Assembly: GCA_900208305.1 (NCBI GenBank)
Contig: OAPG01000002.1
Span: 1-64,000 of the forward strand
DNA: 64,000 nt
Direction: 5' to 3'
Origin: Melanopsichium pennsylvanicum
Lineage: Eukaryota; Basidiomycota; Ustilaginomycetes; Ustilaginales
The notes beneath the pieces are model-generated. The model made no database searches and had not been told where the DNA came from. It saw nothing but the letters and a program-made list of their open reading frames with translations. This document shows, one piece after another, positions 51,592 to 61,120 of the stretch. Every line of letters begins with the position of its first letter. Within the stretch, counting starts at the first letter, position 1. The translations under genes and the position numbers were made by a program.

Positions 51592-53295
51592 ATGTGGCTG
51601 CTCCGTCTTGCTAGCCTCGTCTTCATAGTCTTGATCAGCCTACCCAACGCAGCCAGCGCTTTTGCGTTGAACTACACTGTCTCTCAACAATGTGCACCGC
51701 TCAATCTGACCTGGAAAGCCGAATCCGACGGCTTTCCATACACCGTATGGATCTTGGGCAACCACGGTTTTGCTCAGACCTACCGCATCAACTCCGACTA
51801 CCAGCCCAACTCTGACTACATTACCTTCCAATACGTAATTCCTCCCCCCACTGCAGGCTTCATTTCTTACGTCGTGGCCGTTGGCGACTCCCGTGGAGAC
51901 GGCAATTCAACCCAAAACCTCGGCATTGCTACCCCGGCCTCCTCGTCATCCTCCTGCCCAGCCTACACAGGATCTTCTGCGTTTACGTACGCTGCAGATC
52001 CCAAGAACGGGAGCATGGTTCAGTGCGGCGCAGTCAACTTTTACAACATCGGTACCAGGGGAACTCGGCCATTCACAATCAGCTTCATCCCGCTCGGTGG
52101 CACGCCCGTTTCCGTTGTCGTCCCTGACACAGACACGTTGAACATCTCCAACTTCAGATACACGTCCCTCGTCCCCTTTGCTCAAGGTACCCAATTCCAG
52201 ACAGTGCTTGGTGACGCAAGTGGCCCGGGCTCAGGCGGAGTGAGTGAGATCTTCACCGTCGGCGCTTCCACCCTTTCCTCCTTCTGTTTGAGCTCAAACT
52301 ACACTTTTCCAGACAAGCTTCAGGTCGCTCTTCCAATCGCTTCGAGTGTAGCCACTTTCGCCAATCTCCCGGGCGCCATCTCTACGTCAGGTGCCCAACC
52401 TTCGTCGGGTTCCTCACATCAGACCGGCGCCATCGCGGGGGGTGCAATCGGCGGAGCAATCGCGCTTGGTGTGGCTATCGGATGCCTGGTTGCGTTCTTA
52501 CTGTACAGAAGAAGACAGAAGGCGAAGCGAGACCTGGCCAGGAGCGAAGAGGTGAGGTTCGTGGATCTCGATGGTGACGAAGATGAAGATTGGGCAGGCG
52601 CAGATCAGCGTCGACGTCCTTCGCGCCGCAACGCATCCGGAACTCAAGGAGAGAATGGAAGACCAACAAACTCGAGCTACACTGTTAGCCCGTTCGTGTA
52701 CGAACCAAGACACCAGTCCAATTCATCACACGACCAAAGCCTGGAAATGACCTCTCCCATCTCGTCCAACCCCAGCTACGGCGAATTGCTCACCGCCGCA
52801 GGACTGTCCTCTGCTGCTCACTCGCCAAATGACGACTACCCTCCCCAGCCAAGAAATCACTCAGCTAATTTGCAAGGTAGCCAAAATCCATTCTCATCAC
52901 GCTCTGCCATGGCGGAGCTGCATGATCCATCAGATGCAGATTTATCATCGCAAAGCGCAGCGTTACACTCAGCAACACGGTTGCCGAGTAAGAGGGAAGT
53001 GGCCGACGAGCAGGCCAGGCGAGACGCACGCACACCGAGGAGAGTGGTACAGCACACAGATGGAGGATCATTACCACAACCCTCGAGCGATTCTGAGGAC
53101 GAGGAGGATGTGGTCGATGAGCTTCCGCCTGAGTACGGTGGTTGGCTGCAAACCGATCCTTACGCAGTGCGTGGCAGTAGCAATACGCAAAGAACCCCTC
53201 CGCAAAGCAGTGGTCCTGGTATGGTGGGAGGTGAGTCAATACCACCGCATCATCAGCAAACACTTAGCAGTGCAACAGGATACGCCTCAAGGTAG
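51592..53295 (+). CDS. Secreted-type single-pass membrane protein, unknown function
   Basis: Intronless, 567 residues. Residues 1-24 are a signal peptide (LLRLASLVFIVLISLPNAAS, cleavage near ASA). An extracellular part of about 250 residues has paired cysteines (QQCAPLNLTW, SSSSCPAYTG, VQCGAVNF, SFCLSSNYTF) and N-glycosylation sequons, and looks like two related beta-rich repeats. A Ser/Gly-rich stalk leads to a membrane helix at about 279-307 (GAIGGAIALGVAIGCLVAFL) followed by YRRRQKAKR, then a 250-residue disordered, acidic and Ser/Pro-rich tail ending in a VDELPPEYGGW motif. The layout (signal, ectodomain, one helix, long tail) resembles fungal cell-wall sensors and the many Ustilaginales and Agaricomycete proteins of this shape. 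No named family is recognised. Confidence 0.8.
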   Translation: MWLLRLASLVFIVLISLPNAASAFALNYTVSQQCAPLNLTWKAESDGFPYTVWILGNHGFAQTYRINSDYQPNSDYITFQYVIPPPTAGFISYVVAVGDSRGDGNSTQNLGIATPASSSSSCPAYTGSSAFTYAADPKNGSMVQCGAVNFYNIGTRGTRPFTISFIPLGGTPVSVVVPDTDTLNISNFRYTSLVPFAQGTQFQTVLGDASGPGSGGVSEIFTVGASTLSSFCLSSNYTFPDKLQVALPIASSVATFANLPGAISTSGAQPSSGSSHQTGAIAGGAIGGAIALGVAIGCLVAFLLYRRRQKAKRDLARSEEVRFVDLDGDEDEDWAGADQRRRPSRRNASGTQGENGRPTNSSYTVSPFVYEPRHQSNSSHDQSLEMTSPISSNPSYGELLTAAGLSSAAHSPNDDYPPQPRNHSANLQGSQNPFSSRSAMAELHDPSDADLSSQSAALHSATRLPSKREVADEQARRDARTPRRVVQHTDGGSLPQPSSDSEDEEDVVDELPPEYGGWLQTDPYAVRGSSNTQRTPPQSSGPGMVGGESIPPHHQQTLSSATGYASR

Positions 53296-53769
53296 TTGCT
53301 CCAAATTCTCACTGTTGTACCCATAGACGATGCTCGTTCCTTCGACCATGAATACTGGCCCCGAGCTTGCGATCCGCTGGGCCGGTCATTTTTGTGCGCT
53401 CAATTACCTTGCTCTTTTTGTTCGGACATTTTCAATACCTATCGCCTCATTGTTTTCCGCTCCATTTTCTTCTTGCATCAAATGTGTGTCTACTCTATCT
53501 TTCTTCTCTGGATCCGGAACCAATTTGCGCTTCCCTTCGACCTAATCTGACGCATGGCTAGTCTGCTCTGGCCTGGCGATTTACTGGTGTCTCTCAAAGA
53601 CTTGACAGATCAAAGCAGGTCAACAACAGTCCGGCCATTTTACGCACATCGTGGTGCTTTGATGGGGGAACGGTGGTGGACACGATGATTACTGTTGGCA
53701 GGACTCGTCATACACGACACAGTCACGCGCGGAAGTGATATCTCTGATTGATTACTTGGACGTTGAAGC
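53296..53769. other. Convergent intergenic region
   Basis: A pyrimidine-rich stretch at 53390-53560 creates meaningless Phe/Ser/Leu frames. This is the 3' side of two convergent genes. Confidence 0.6.
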
Positions 53770-54202
53770 TTATTGTCGGAAGTCGTACACCTGTCAAACG
53801 CAACATAGATTGCAAAAAAGGTGAGTGGAACAATCAAGTGTCAGCCATGTTCGAATTTGAGTTTGGCGAGGATCACGAGCAAGTTGTATTGTATTCTAAT
53901 GTTTGGAAACGAACCTTCTTTCCGTAGTAGCCGAGAGCAAGGATACTGGTAGCGGTGAGAGCCATGGGTACGGGCCCCTTTCTGAATCTGGGAGCACTGC
54001 TCCCCATCAACAGCGCACTAGCGCCGGCTGCGATTTCATAGCCGTATTCGCCGCCGTTCTTGATCCTCGTCGCAGCAAAAGCATAGAGTGCGCCAACGCC
54101 GACACCAGCAATGAGGGATGGAAGCGAACGAGTTTTGGCAAAACCGATTGCTCCGCCTACGCTGCACAAGGCGGCCATGGTGAACGCGGGATGCTCAGAC
54201 AT
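53770..54202 (-). CDS. TMEM14 family small membrane protein
   Basis: Exons 53915-54202 and 53770-53790 on the minus strand, 102 residues. The intron 53791-53914 starts GTTCGT and ends TTGACAG; it replaces the read-through tail by VYDFRQ, so the protein ends YYGKKVYDFRQ, as TMEM14 proteins do. Four short hydrophobic helices are visible: MAALCSVGGAIGF, LIAGVGVGALYAF, IAAGASALLMG and ALTATSILALGYY. The block TRSLPSLIAGVGVGALY is the family signature. TMEM14C in animals sits in the mitochondrial inner membrane and aids porphyrin import; other members are poorly understood. The GTTCGT donor is weaker than GTAAGT but the resulting C-terminus is persuasive. Confidence 0.87.
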
Positions 54203-55011
54203 GATGGGATTGTTTCGAGAAAGGTTGGTGATTGAGGGTGATCAAAAGTTGAGACAGAGCGGTTGGTATCAGCTGATGTATGTCTATATCGACGCATCCT
54301 GATAAAGGAAAAGGTCGTTGAACAAGTGGCTACTGTAGCTGCACTTGTCTTGTGGAAGGGCGGGTCTCTGGCAGCAGCGACAAAATGGCATGGAGGTGAG
54401 CGAGTTTAGTGGTCGAGTATTGGCTCAAGCGCGGCCCGCGGCATCGTAAATTTACTGTATATGCGATCGGGCTACCGCTTCAAATTGTCAGCTTTAATAG
54501 CTCTAACATCTCGAATTATTGCAGGTAGCACGCAACTTCTAGACACAGCCAAGAAAAGCCCTCTTGTGTGTCGAGAGTCTCTGAGTTAGAAGAAAAGGGC
54601 AAGATGAGCGGAAATCCAGCACTCGCGTCGCATGGGAAGGATGTCCTCGTGTCTCAGTCGGAGGCTTCTACAGTGTATGTGGTCTACTAGCCCGATCAGA
54701 GTCTGTGTCACGCGCCCACTGAATCTAAGTTAGGTTGGTAATAATTGGGCTTGGTGTGACTTTATCAAATAGAACACAGTGCTCTGTGTGTGTGTGTGTG
54801 CTTCTTCCACGAGACGAGTGTCGGTGTTTCCACGTCCGCTACCTTCCACGCAAGCAGAGGAATACTTACTACAGCACACTTTGCTACATCTCCTCCTCAT
54901 TGCCCTCAACCTCTATCCTTCACTTCACTGCTGTCTTCTACTCAGTGGGTCAACTAAACACACCCTTTCTACTTTCCCTCGGTCATGCAATCTCGTCCAT
55001 TGTTGGTCCAA
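54203..55011. other. Divergent promoter region, TMEM14 gene and BFR1
   Basis: Contains a (TG)n run at about 54784-54800 and a CT-rich leader before BFR1. The ATG at 54985 is in frame with BFR1 and may add nine residues. Confidence 0.55.
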
Positions 55012-56514
55012 ATGGCTGACACCACGACCCAGGCCCCCGCTGCCAACCCTGCCACCAACGGCTCTGCTGACAAGAAGCATGATCGACCCCCAGCAAACCC
55101 TGATGCCGTCGCGATTGCCAAGCTTGCTGGAGGAAAGCCTGATGCTGCTGCAAACACTGCGGAACTAGATAAGCTCAGCAAGGCCATCGATTCTATCCAA
55201 AAGGAACTCAACCAGGTCCGCTCTCTCCTCTCTGGCTCTGGTCCTTCTAAAGATTCCCCCGCCGGCATTCGTCGCTCCCAGCTTCGTGCCGAGCTCGACA
55301 CGCTTCGTAACCAACAAGCCGGCTCCAAGGGTGCACGAGGTAAGACTCTCGAAGACCTTCGCACGTTGCAAGACAGCATTGGCAAGAAGATCAAAGACCT
55401 CCAGCATGCCAAGTCCAAGACCCCCTACAAGTCCACTGCCGACGTCGACTCCCGCATCTCCCGCCTCGAACAGCAGGTCGAAAGTGGTTCCATGAAGCTC
55501 GTCGAAGAGAAGAAAGCACTTTCCGAAATCAGTCAACTCAAGAAGAACCGCAAGGTAGTCGAGAACTTTGACAAGCTTCAATCCGACATTGATTCCGACC
55601 GAGCTAAAGTTGACGCACTCAAATCCACCCTCGACAGTCCTGAAGCCAAGGCGCTCAACAAGAGGTACGATGAGATCAAAGCCGAGCTCGATTCGATCCA
55701 AGCTGAACAAGACAAGCAGGCCGGTTCCCGTGGAAAGTTGCTCGACCAACGCACGCAGTTGAGTGCCGAGCTTGACGCGTTGTACCAAACCCGTCGCGAT
55801 CGTCAAGCAGCTTTCAGGGCCGCTAATGATACTTTCTACGCCAAGCTCAACCAAGATCGAGAGAAGCGTATTGCAAAGCAAAGGGAAGAGAGGCAAGCAC
55901 AGGAAGCTGAAAAGAGGAAGGAGCACGAACAGGAACTTCGAGAAGAAGCAGCTCTTCCTGCATTCGCTAAAGAAATTGAGGATTGTGATGTTCTCATCAA
56001 CTACTTCTCCAAAGGTACCTCCATCGAGGCGGAAAAGAAGGTCGAAGGTAGCAATGCAAAAGCTATCGGTGGCAAGGCTTTGAACCTTCGACAGGTCAAC
56101 AGCGATGCTATGGTTCCCAAGGGCGCTGTTTTGAAGACCAAAAACGAGCAAGACGAGACCTACTTTGCCGGTAAAGCATCTCGCAAACCCAAAGGCAGGG
56201 GTAACAAGAGAGGAACCCCACTGGATTTGAGCGCCGATGCTGCTGATGAAAACACCGCTGTCACCGCCGCTGCTGAGGGTAAACTCAACGTCCCCCTCGG
56301 TACGCTTTCGGCTTTGCTGGCTTTGTCCATCCCTCCTCCAACAAATGCAGCCGATGTCAGCAGAGTGGTGGAGAACCTCAAGCTAAAGAAGCAATACTTT
56401 GTCAGTAACCAGGCCAGGGTGACGAGGGAGAACGTCGAGCGTGTAGAAAAGATGCTCGCCGAGTCCAGCATCTCTGACGTTACCGAGGAAAAGTCTGAAG
56501 AGGTTCAGGCTTGA
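55012..56514 (+). CDS. BFR1: BFR1-like polysome-associated / nuclear segregation protein
   Basis: Intronless, 500 residues from MADTTTQAP (ATG 55012); an in-frame ATG at 54985 gives 509. Almost the whole chain is charged coiled coil: LDKLSKAIDSIQKELNQVRS near 55-75, LEDLRTLQDSIGKKIKDLQH near 115, YDEIKAELDSIQAEQDK near 225 and a KRKEHEQELREEAALPAFAK helix near 300. A C-terminal conserved part holds CDVLINYF and the FVSNQARVTRENVERVEKML end. Yeast Bfr1 binds mRNA on ER-bound polysomes and affects ploidy and secretion. The N-terminal 40 residues are an Ala/Pro-rich disordered tail. The long minus-strand open frame across this gene is a codon-bias shadow. Confidence 0.9.
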   Translation: MADTTTQAPAANPATNGSADKKHDRPPANPDAVAIAKLAGGKPDAAANTAELDKLSKAIDSIQKELNQVRSLLSGSGPSKDSPAGIRRSQLRAELDTLRNQQAGSKGARGKTLEDLRTLQDSIGKKIKDLQHAKSKTPYKSTADVDSRISRLEQQVESGSMKLVEEKKALSEISQLKKNRKVVENFDKLQSDIDSDRAKVDALKSTLDSPEAKALNKRYDEIKAELDSIQAEQDKQAGSRGKLLDQRTQLSAELDALYQTRRDRQAAFRAANDTFYAKLNQDREKRIAKQREERQAQEAEKRKEHEQELREEAALPAFAKEIEDCDVLINYFSKGTSIEAEKKVEGSNAKAIGGKALNLRQVNSDAMVPKGAVLKTKNEQDETYFAGKASRKPKGRGNKRGTPLDLSADAADENTAVTAAAEGKLNVPLGTLSALLALSIPPPTNAADVSRVVENLKLKKQYFVSNQARVTRENVERVEKMLAESSISDVTEEKSEEVQA

Positions 56515-56917
56515 GAGGGTGCTCTCTGCATCATTTTGCTCACCTCTGAGCAGATTTCAGCAGATTTCTTGTTGGCTCTGGTTCGACAGTGCAACATACA
56601 CTGCATCGGTGGAGAAAAGAAGAAGGAAAAAAAACTAGAACCTTTTATATATTTGAATATAAACTTGACCCGTCACCATTGCCTCTCACAACATGAAGTT
56701 GCTCTTTCTGGTTTCGTGAGTTTCCACTTTTCAGCTCAATCAAATGTCATGTGTGTGCATCGGGTAAAGAGATGAGATCCCCTCCTGGCGCTTAAATTAA
56801 GAACCATGCTTTCTCAAAGATGACGTGCAACACAAACACAACCATTGAGCAAGCGTCCGAGCGTGTATGCAACGATCCAGCGAGGGTTCTGTTGACCGAC
56901 GCAGGCTTTCGAAAAAT
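56515..56917. other. 3' flank of BFR1
   Basis: AT-richer 3' sequence with an A/G-rich run near 56613-56640. No gene is seen. Confidence 0.55.
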
Positions 56918-58590
56918 CTAAAAGGCGTCGAGAATCGTCCGAATCTTGACGGCGGGAACCTTGAACTTTCGATCCTATGTCAAGAGTTCAATGTTGTTTT
57001 TTTTTGGCTGGGCATCTGCAAATCTGAGTGTAACAGAAGCCCTCGTCGACTCTGGGTCCGTCTTCGCCCTTCTCTCCCAAAGTTCTTATCTGCGCCTCAA
57101 ATACATATGAAAAGCTTTCTTCCGAACCTGCATTGTCATAGGTTATGTCGACATCGTTTGCTGTGGTTCCCACGTTCTTCGCAATCAACGCAAGACCACC
57201 AAATTACGTGCAGAGGATCGGAAGTTTATGTCTTTTCTCACTGCTTGCGAGGATTCCAGAAGCACGGAGTAGTACAGACCCTGACGTTGCTGCTTCCCGA
57301 GTTGCAGATTCTTTCTCCAGCTCAGTGGAAAGACCGTAGTGATGAACAATGGTAAGATTCGTCTCCACGTGCTGCCAACCATCGTCATCAACAAAAAGTC
57401 GGATGGGATCGAGAGCCTTGGTGAGACGGTGGAGCAACATGAGATGGCATAGCTGCTGTGGTTACATTTTGAGGGAAGCGACTCCCAAAAAATCGTTGAT
57501 GAGCACCCAGGCTATGATGCATGGATGAGACATGTCTCGGCGAACAACGTCAATCGATTCCTTGGTGAATTGTTCCTCGTAGGTGTTACTGAATTTGTAG
57601 GCATTGGCCGTTTTATCCCATACCAAGAGGTCCAGGCGGCCGGATCCGCAAAAGAATTTACATTTCTCGACCATTTGTTGCAGTCTCACCCCCATGGAAC
57701 CCAGCTCTTTGATCCCTTGGATGTCTTCCGCATACGAGTCGGCAGTCGGAGCAGAAAGGCTGCCTTCTGGACAGTAGCCTTAATTGAGAATCAGTTTCTG
57801 AAAGCAGACCCAATTGTCCAGGTAGATACAGCCTTGGTAGAGTGCTGGCTCAGGGTCGAAGAGCTTGAGTTCAAAAGATCAACTTGGACATCAGCACGCA
57901 TAGTTCCAACGTCGATACCACTGGCAAATTGTGCACTCCGCAGATGGTTGTTTGGTAGCGACTCGATCCGAGCATCTTGCGGATACCGGTAGTGAGTGTG
58001 TGAAAGATGCCTTCGGGTCTCGACTTGCCGCTAGGGTCTTGTCTGCAATACTGTTTACCACAAGGCTGTGACATGTCCTTAGCTGAATCTTTGGCGCGCA
58101 CTTGGATGGAAAGCTTCCAATCTGGTTCCGAATGTTTGTGCAGATGCCTCGCTTTTCCATTTATTTCGAAAGAGAAGGGTGTCTGCCCTCCAACTTGATG
58201 ACCGATTTGTTCTCCTTAAATCTAAGCAGCGCATCCGTAATCGACCGCTTTGAAAGGAAGAAAGTATCGTCTGTGCATGGGTACCTCTAATATGCGGGTA
58301 TACACAGTCCCAGCCGATCTCTTGTGATACCATACTATGCTGTCTTGACGACGGTCAGCAGCTATGGGTCTTGGGTTTTCCGGATTGAATGGCACGATGA
58401 TCTGATTTTCATTGCAAGCCACGTGTCGAGGTTGATATCAACCCTCTACGATCCAAACATTGTAATCGTCAGTGGCATAGTCCCACGGTCTCGCCGTGAG
58501 AAGGAGCTTGCGGATAGAGCGGACAAACTTCGGGGCCAGGTCCTTCTTGTGCATTGTTTTTGCGCTGCCATGGAGATAATTCGAGAAACC
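56918..58590 (-). pseudogene. Shattered GH2 (beta-galactosidase/glucuronidase-like) glycosidase
   Basis: Read on the minus strand, pieces of a family-2 glycoside hydrolase follow in order but in changing frames. They are: N-terminal jelly-roll NQIIVPFNPENP and RRYFLPFKAVDYG (58222-58422); then YCPEGSLSAPT, IKELGSMGVR and TANAYKFSNTY; the core VVRRDMSHPCIIAWVLIND (57462-57695), where the family has HPSI.AW.P.NESWG; LTKALDPI and DDDGWQHVETN (57204-57440); and GFCYTQI near 57030. A last piece, KVPAVKIRTILDAF, ends at a TAG at 56918. Numerous frame changes and stops (for example TGA for the Trp of EGWY near 58440) destroy it, and the catalytic Glu of the NES motif reads Asp. The intact family removes beta-linked sugars from glycans. 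The N-terminal limit is approximate. Confidence 0.83.
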
Positions 58591-60170
58591 TCCAGATTTG
58601 TGGTGAGTGGCACACCGAATGTGTTGAAATGAAAAGACATCGCCCGACGCAGCATCGTGGCCTTTTCCGCGTTGTATGCCGCCTCGATGATGAGTCCTCT
58701 GAGGACAACAAAGGTTAACCGATTTGACCCGAGTCTTGACGTTTCATCAAACGAGATCACGAGCTTTGTTTACGTCTGACTAGATTCAAGAGGCGACACC
58801 TTGCCACGTGCCGTCAGGCAGAATGGAAACTATCAACTGCAGGAAAGGCATGAGCACAACATGCATGGGTCGGAGGCCGAAGATCCGAACAGGCTACGAT
58901 GCAGATTGGGTAAAAGCGAAGTGTGGTTTGCATTGGTATGATTTGTTGTGATTGGCGGCATTGGCTTGCGAGGAACGAGTTCGACTTTGCGGCGCAGGAT
59001 GAAGTGGGTCATTTGCCGTCTCTCAACCATCCGTACGCTAGACACGCGAGGCGAACGACATTGCCACAGAAACGACATTGCCACAGATTCAGCCCAAGGC
59101 TCGGACAAAATGCTGTTTAGCCGGGCCAGCGTTGGCATTTCAAAAGGCAGACCTACCTGCCGGGAATAGTTTGAAATTAGTGTAATGGCGGAGAACAGTG
59201 GAGAAGTGTTTAGCTCACCCATCTGACTGCGCTTCTTGTATCGTCGCAACCACGTCTGATTCGCGGATCAAATGCAATTTAATGCCGAAGTATTCTGAGG
59301 GATAGCCAGAGTATTTCCAACTTATATCAACAGCGGGGATCTTGAGCGGGCATGCCAAGCTTCGAGTTGAGTTGGAAAGGCTTTGATGCCGGTGCTTGCC
59401 AAGCGAAGGCCAAATATGCATATGTGGTCCCCGGAGACCTCGTGCGCCATGGACCTAAACGGTCGACCGACTCAGGGCAAGGGGCGTCGGCTTTCAAGGG
59501 TTCAAGTCCCTAGCCTCTATGTTGGTGGTACCGAGCTCGAAGGAAAAGACACAGGACGGACGAATGAAAGTAGTTTGTCTCTGATTTCACTTGGTCTCCA
59601 TGCAAAGCCCGGAGGCAAAAAAAATAAAAAGATCTGGACAAATCAGACGCATGCTCGCCAGCTTGCCGAACCAGTCAAGTCTGAGCTTCGAGTTTCGCGC
59701 CAAACCTTTGGGTTTGCAAATGGCCAGAAAGAAACCCGCTGATAGGACGTACGCCAACTGGTCCGACATGAACGACACAATGAGTCGAGAGAGTCTATTG
59801 GAACATGAAAGAATATAGGTATGGGTTGAACGACAGAGAAGCCAGAGGCGTCGGAGCTAAGACCTGTGGATCAGATCCCGTGTGCATGCAAATCTGCCGC
59901 CATAATGGCCTGCTTTGAGAAGAGTTCTCGAATGAAGAGGTGTTGATTTCTGTGGTGTCTCGAAAGCACATTAACATGTCGGCGTAGCCATTCCGTTTGT
60001 GAGCAGCAATATTCTCTCTTTGTCACTTTGCGGTCTTGACGAATTGAAACTACAAACCCAGAAATGAAACTGCTGTGCAAGAGACCGCACGGCGAAATTT
60101 CTGAGAAAAGTTTAAATGTGCCAGGTTTAGCGCGGTGCAGCACGCTAGCGAGCCAAACTCATCAATGAAA
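58591..60170. other. Gene-poor interval with unrecognised coding-like fragments
   Basis: On the minus strand two frames, 59215-59421 and 58833-59165, could be joined by a GTGAGC...GGCAG intron (about 59166-59218) into one chain with a VVATIQEAQSDG to VGLPFEMPTLARL junction, but I cannot name the product and it may be another relic. A 17-bp tandem duplication (AACGACATTGCCACAGA) lies at 59054-59087. Nothing else is supported. Confidence 0.4.
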
Positions 60171-61120
60171 TTATCTCAATCAAGCTTGGCAACTTTTGGG
60201 TCCAAGTGGTGATGCATTGTTACACCTACTCTTTGCCCAGTTTTGTTGTATCAGTTGCCTTTTTGTAATAGGACAAGGTCTTTAGAGGTACAACAACATC
60301 TATTGCAATGAATACATACACCTTGCAAATGCACAGATACCATGTCTCTCCTGATACACCTGAAGTCTGTTCCAGGGCAAAGATACAGCAATTGTGTCAT
60401 CCAGATCATTCTGGCTTTCAAGTTTGAAACCCCACAAAGATTAGAAGAGCTTACAGGTGTGAAATGTGGAGTTGGTCTGACAAGTGGGTATGTGGAATGT
60501 TCAGAGAAGTGATCTAGCTACAAGGGTCCAGAAAAAAGCTGTGCAAGCCTGCAACATAGTTTAGAAGCCTGGTCTCAGGTTGGCATCACAGAATGTGTCA
60601 CAGTTGCTTCTGTGGCTACAGTGACTGCTGGAAAGAGTTACAAGAGAAGCACCAGTTTCATTGTATTGCAAACCGGTATCTGGGTTTGGCACACCAGTCA
60701 CTGAAAATATGCACCAGCTACCAGCGCAATCTGTTGCTACTCTTGTTTTTGAGTCAGCATGTTGGAAGGTTGTGTTGCCATGCAACTGCCAAGAAAGCAA
60801 CTGCTCAACACAGCTGCCTCACTTTCTGCAAGGATCAGCTGGATGAGTGGTACAATCAACAGAACCCAAAATTCTGAAGATTGAAGCCATCTTGTCTGCC
60901 ACAGCATCACCAGATTCTAGGCTGCCTTGCCTGTCAGAGTCAGTGTGAGGATGCAAGCCTGTTCAGATATGTGTACTGTCAGAAGGACCAACAGGGAGAG
61001 GAATGAAGCTCTGAAAACAGAAGCAGCCTCAATTTACAAAACCTGGAATTGGATGTGGCAACTTGAGGACATGAAGAGAAAAAAAAATTGTAGAAAAAAT
61101 TAAAGGAAAAAAGGCTCTCA
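60171..61120. other. CpG-depleted island, probable methylated/deaminated repeat relic
   Basis: Across about 950 bases I count only two CpG dinucleotides (near 60674 and 60725), whereas both flanks have several per 60 bases. TpG and CpA are common and base composition is AT-richer. No frame gives a recognisable protein. This pattern is known from transposon copies in fungi that were cytosine-methylated and then deaminated, or hit by repeat-induced point mutation. The element type is unknown. Confidence 0.75.

Noticed and set aside
55165..56151. 328-codon open frame on the minus strand
   Set aside because: Lies wholly inside BFR1 on the opposite strand and is explained by its codon bias; the translation is Leu/Val-rich without a motif.
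59425..59515. Possible tRNA gene, because of a GGTTCAAGTCC B-box-like sequence at about 59499-59509
   Set aside because: No complementary acceptor stem, no acceptable anticodon arm and the variable region is too short for the Leu/Ser type that the spacing would need.
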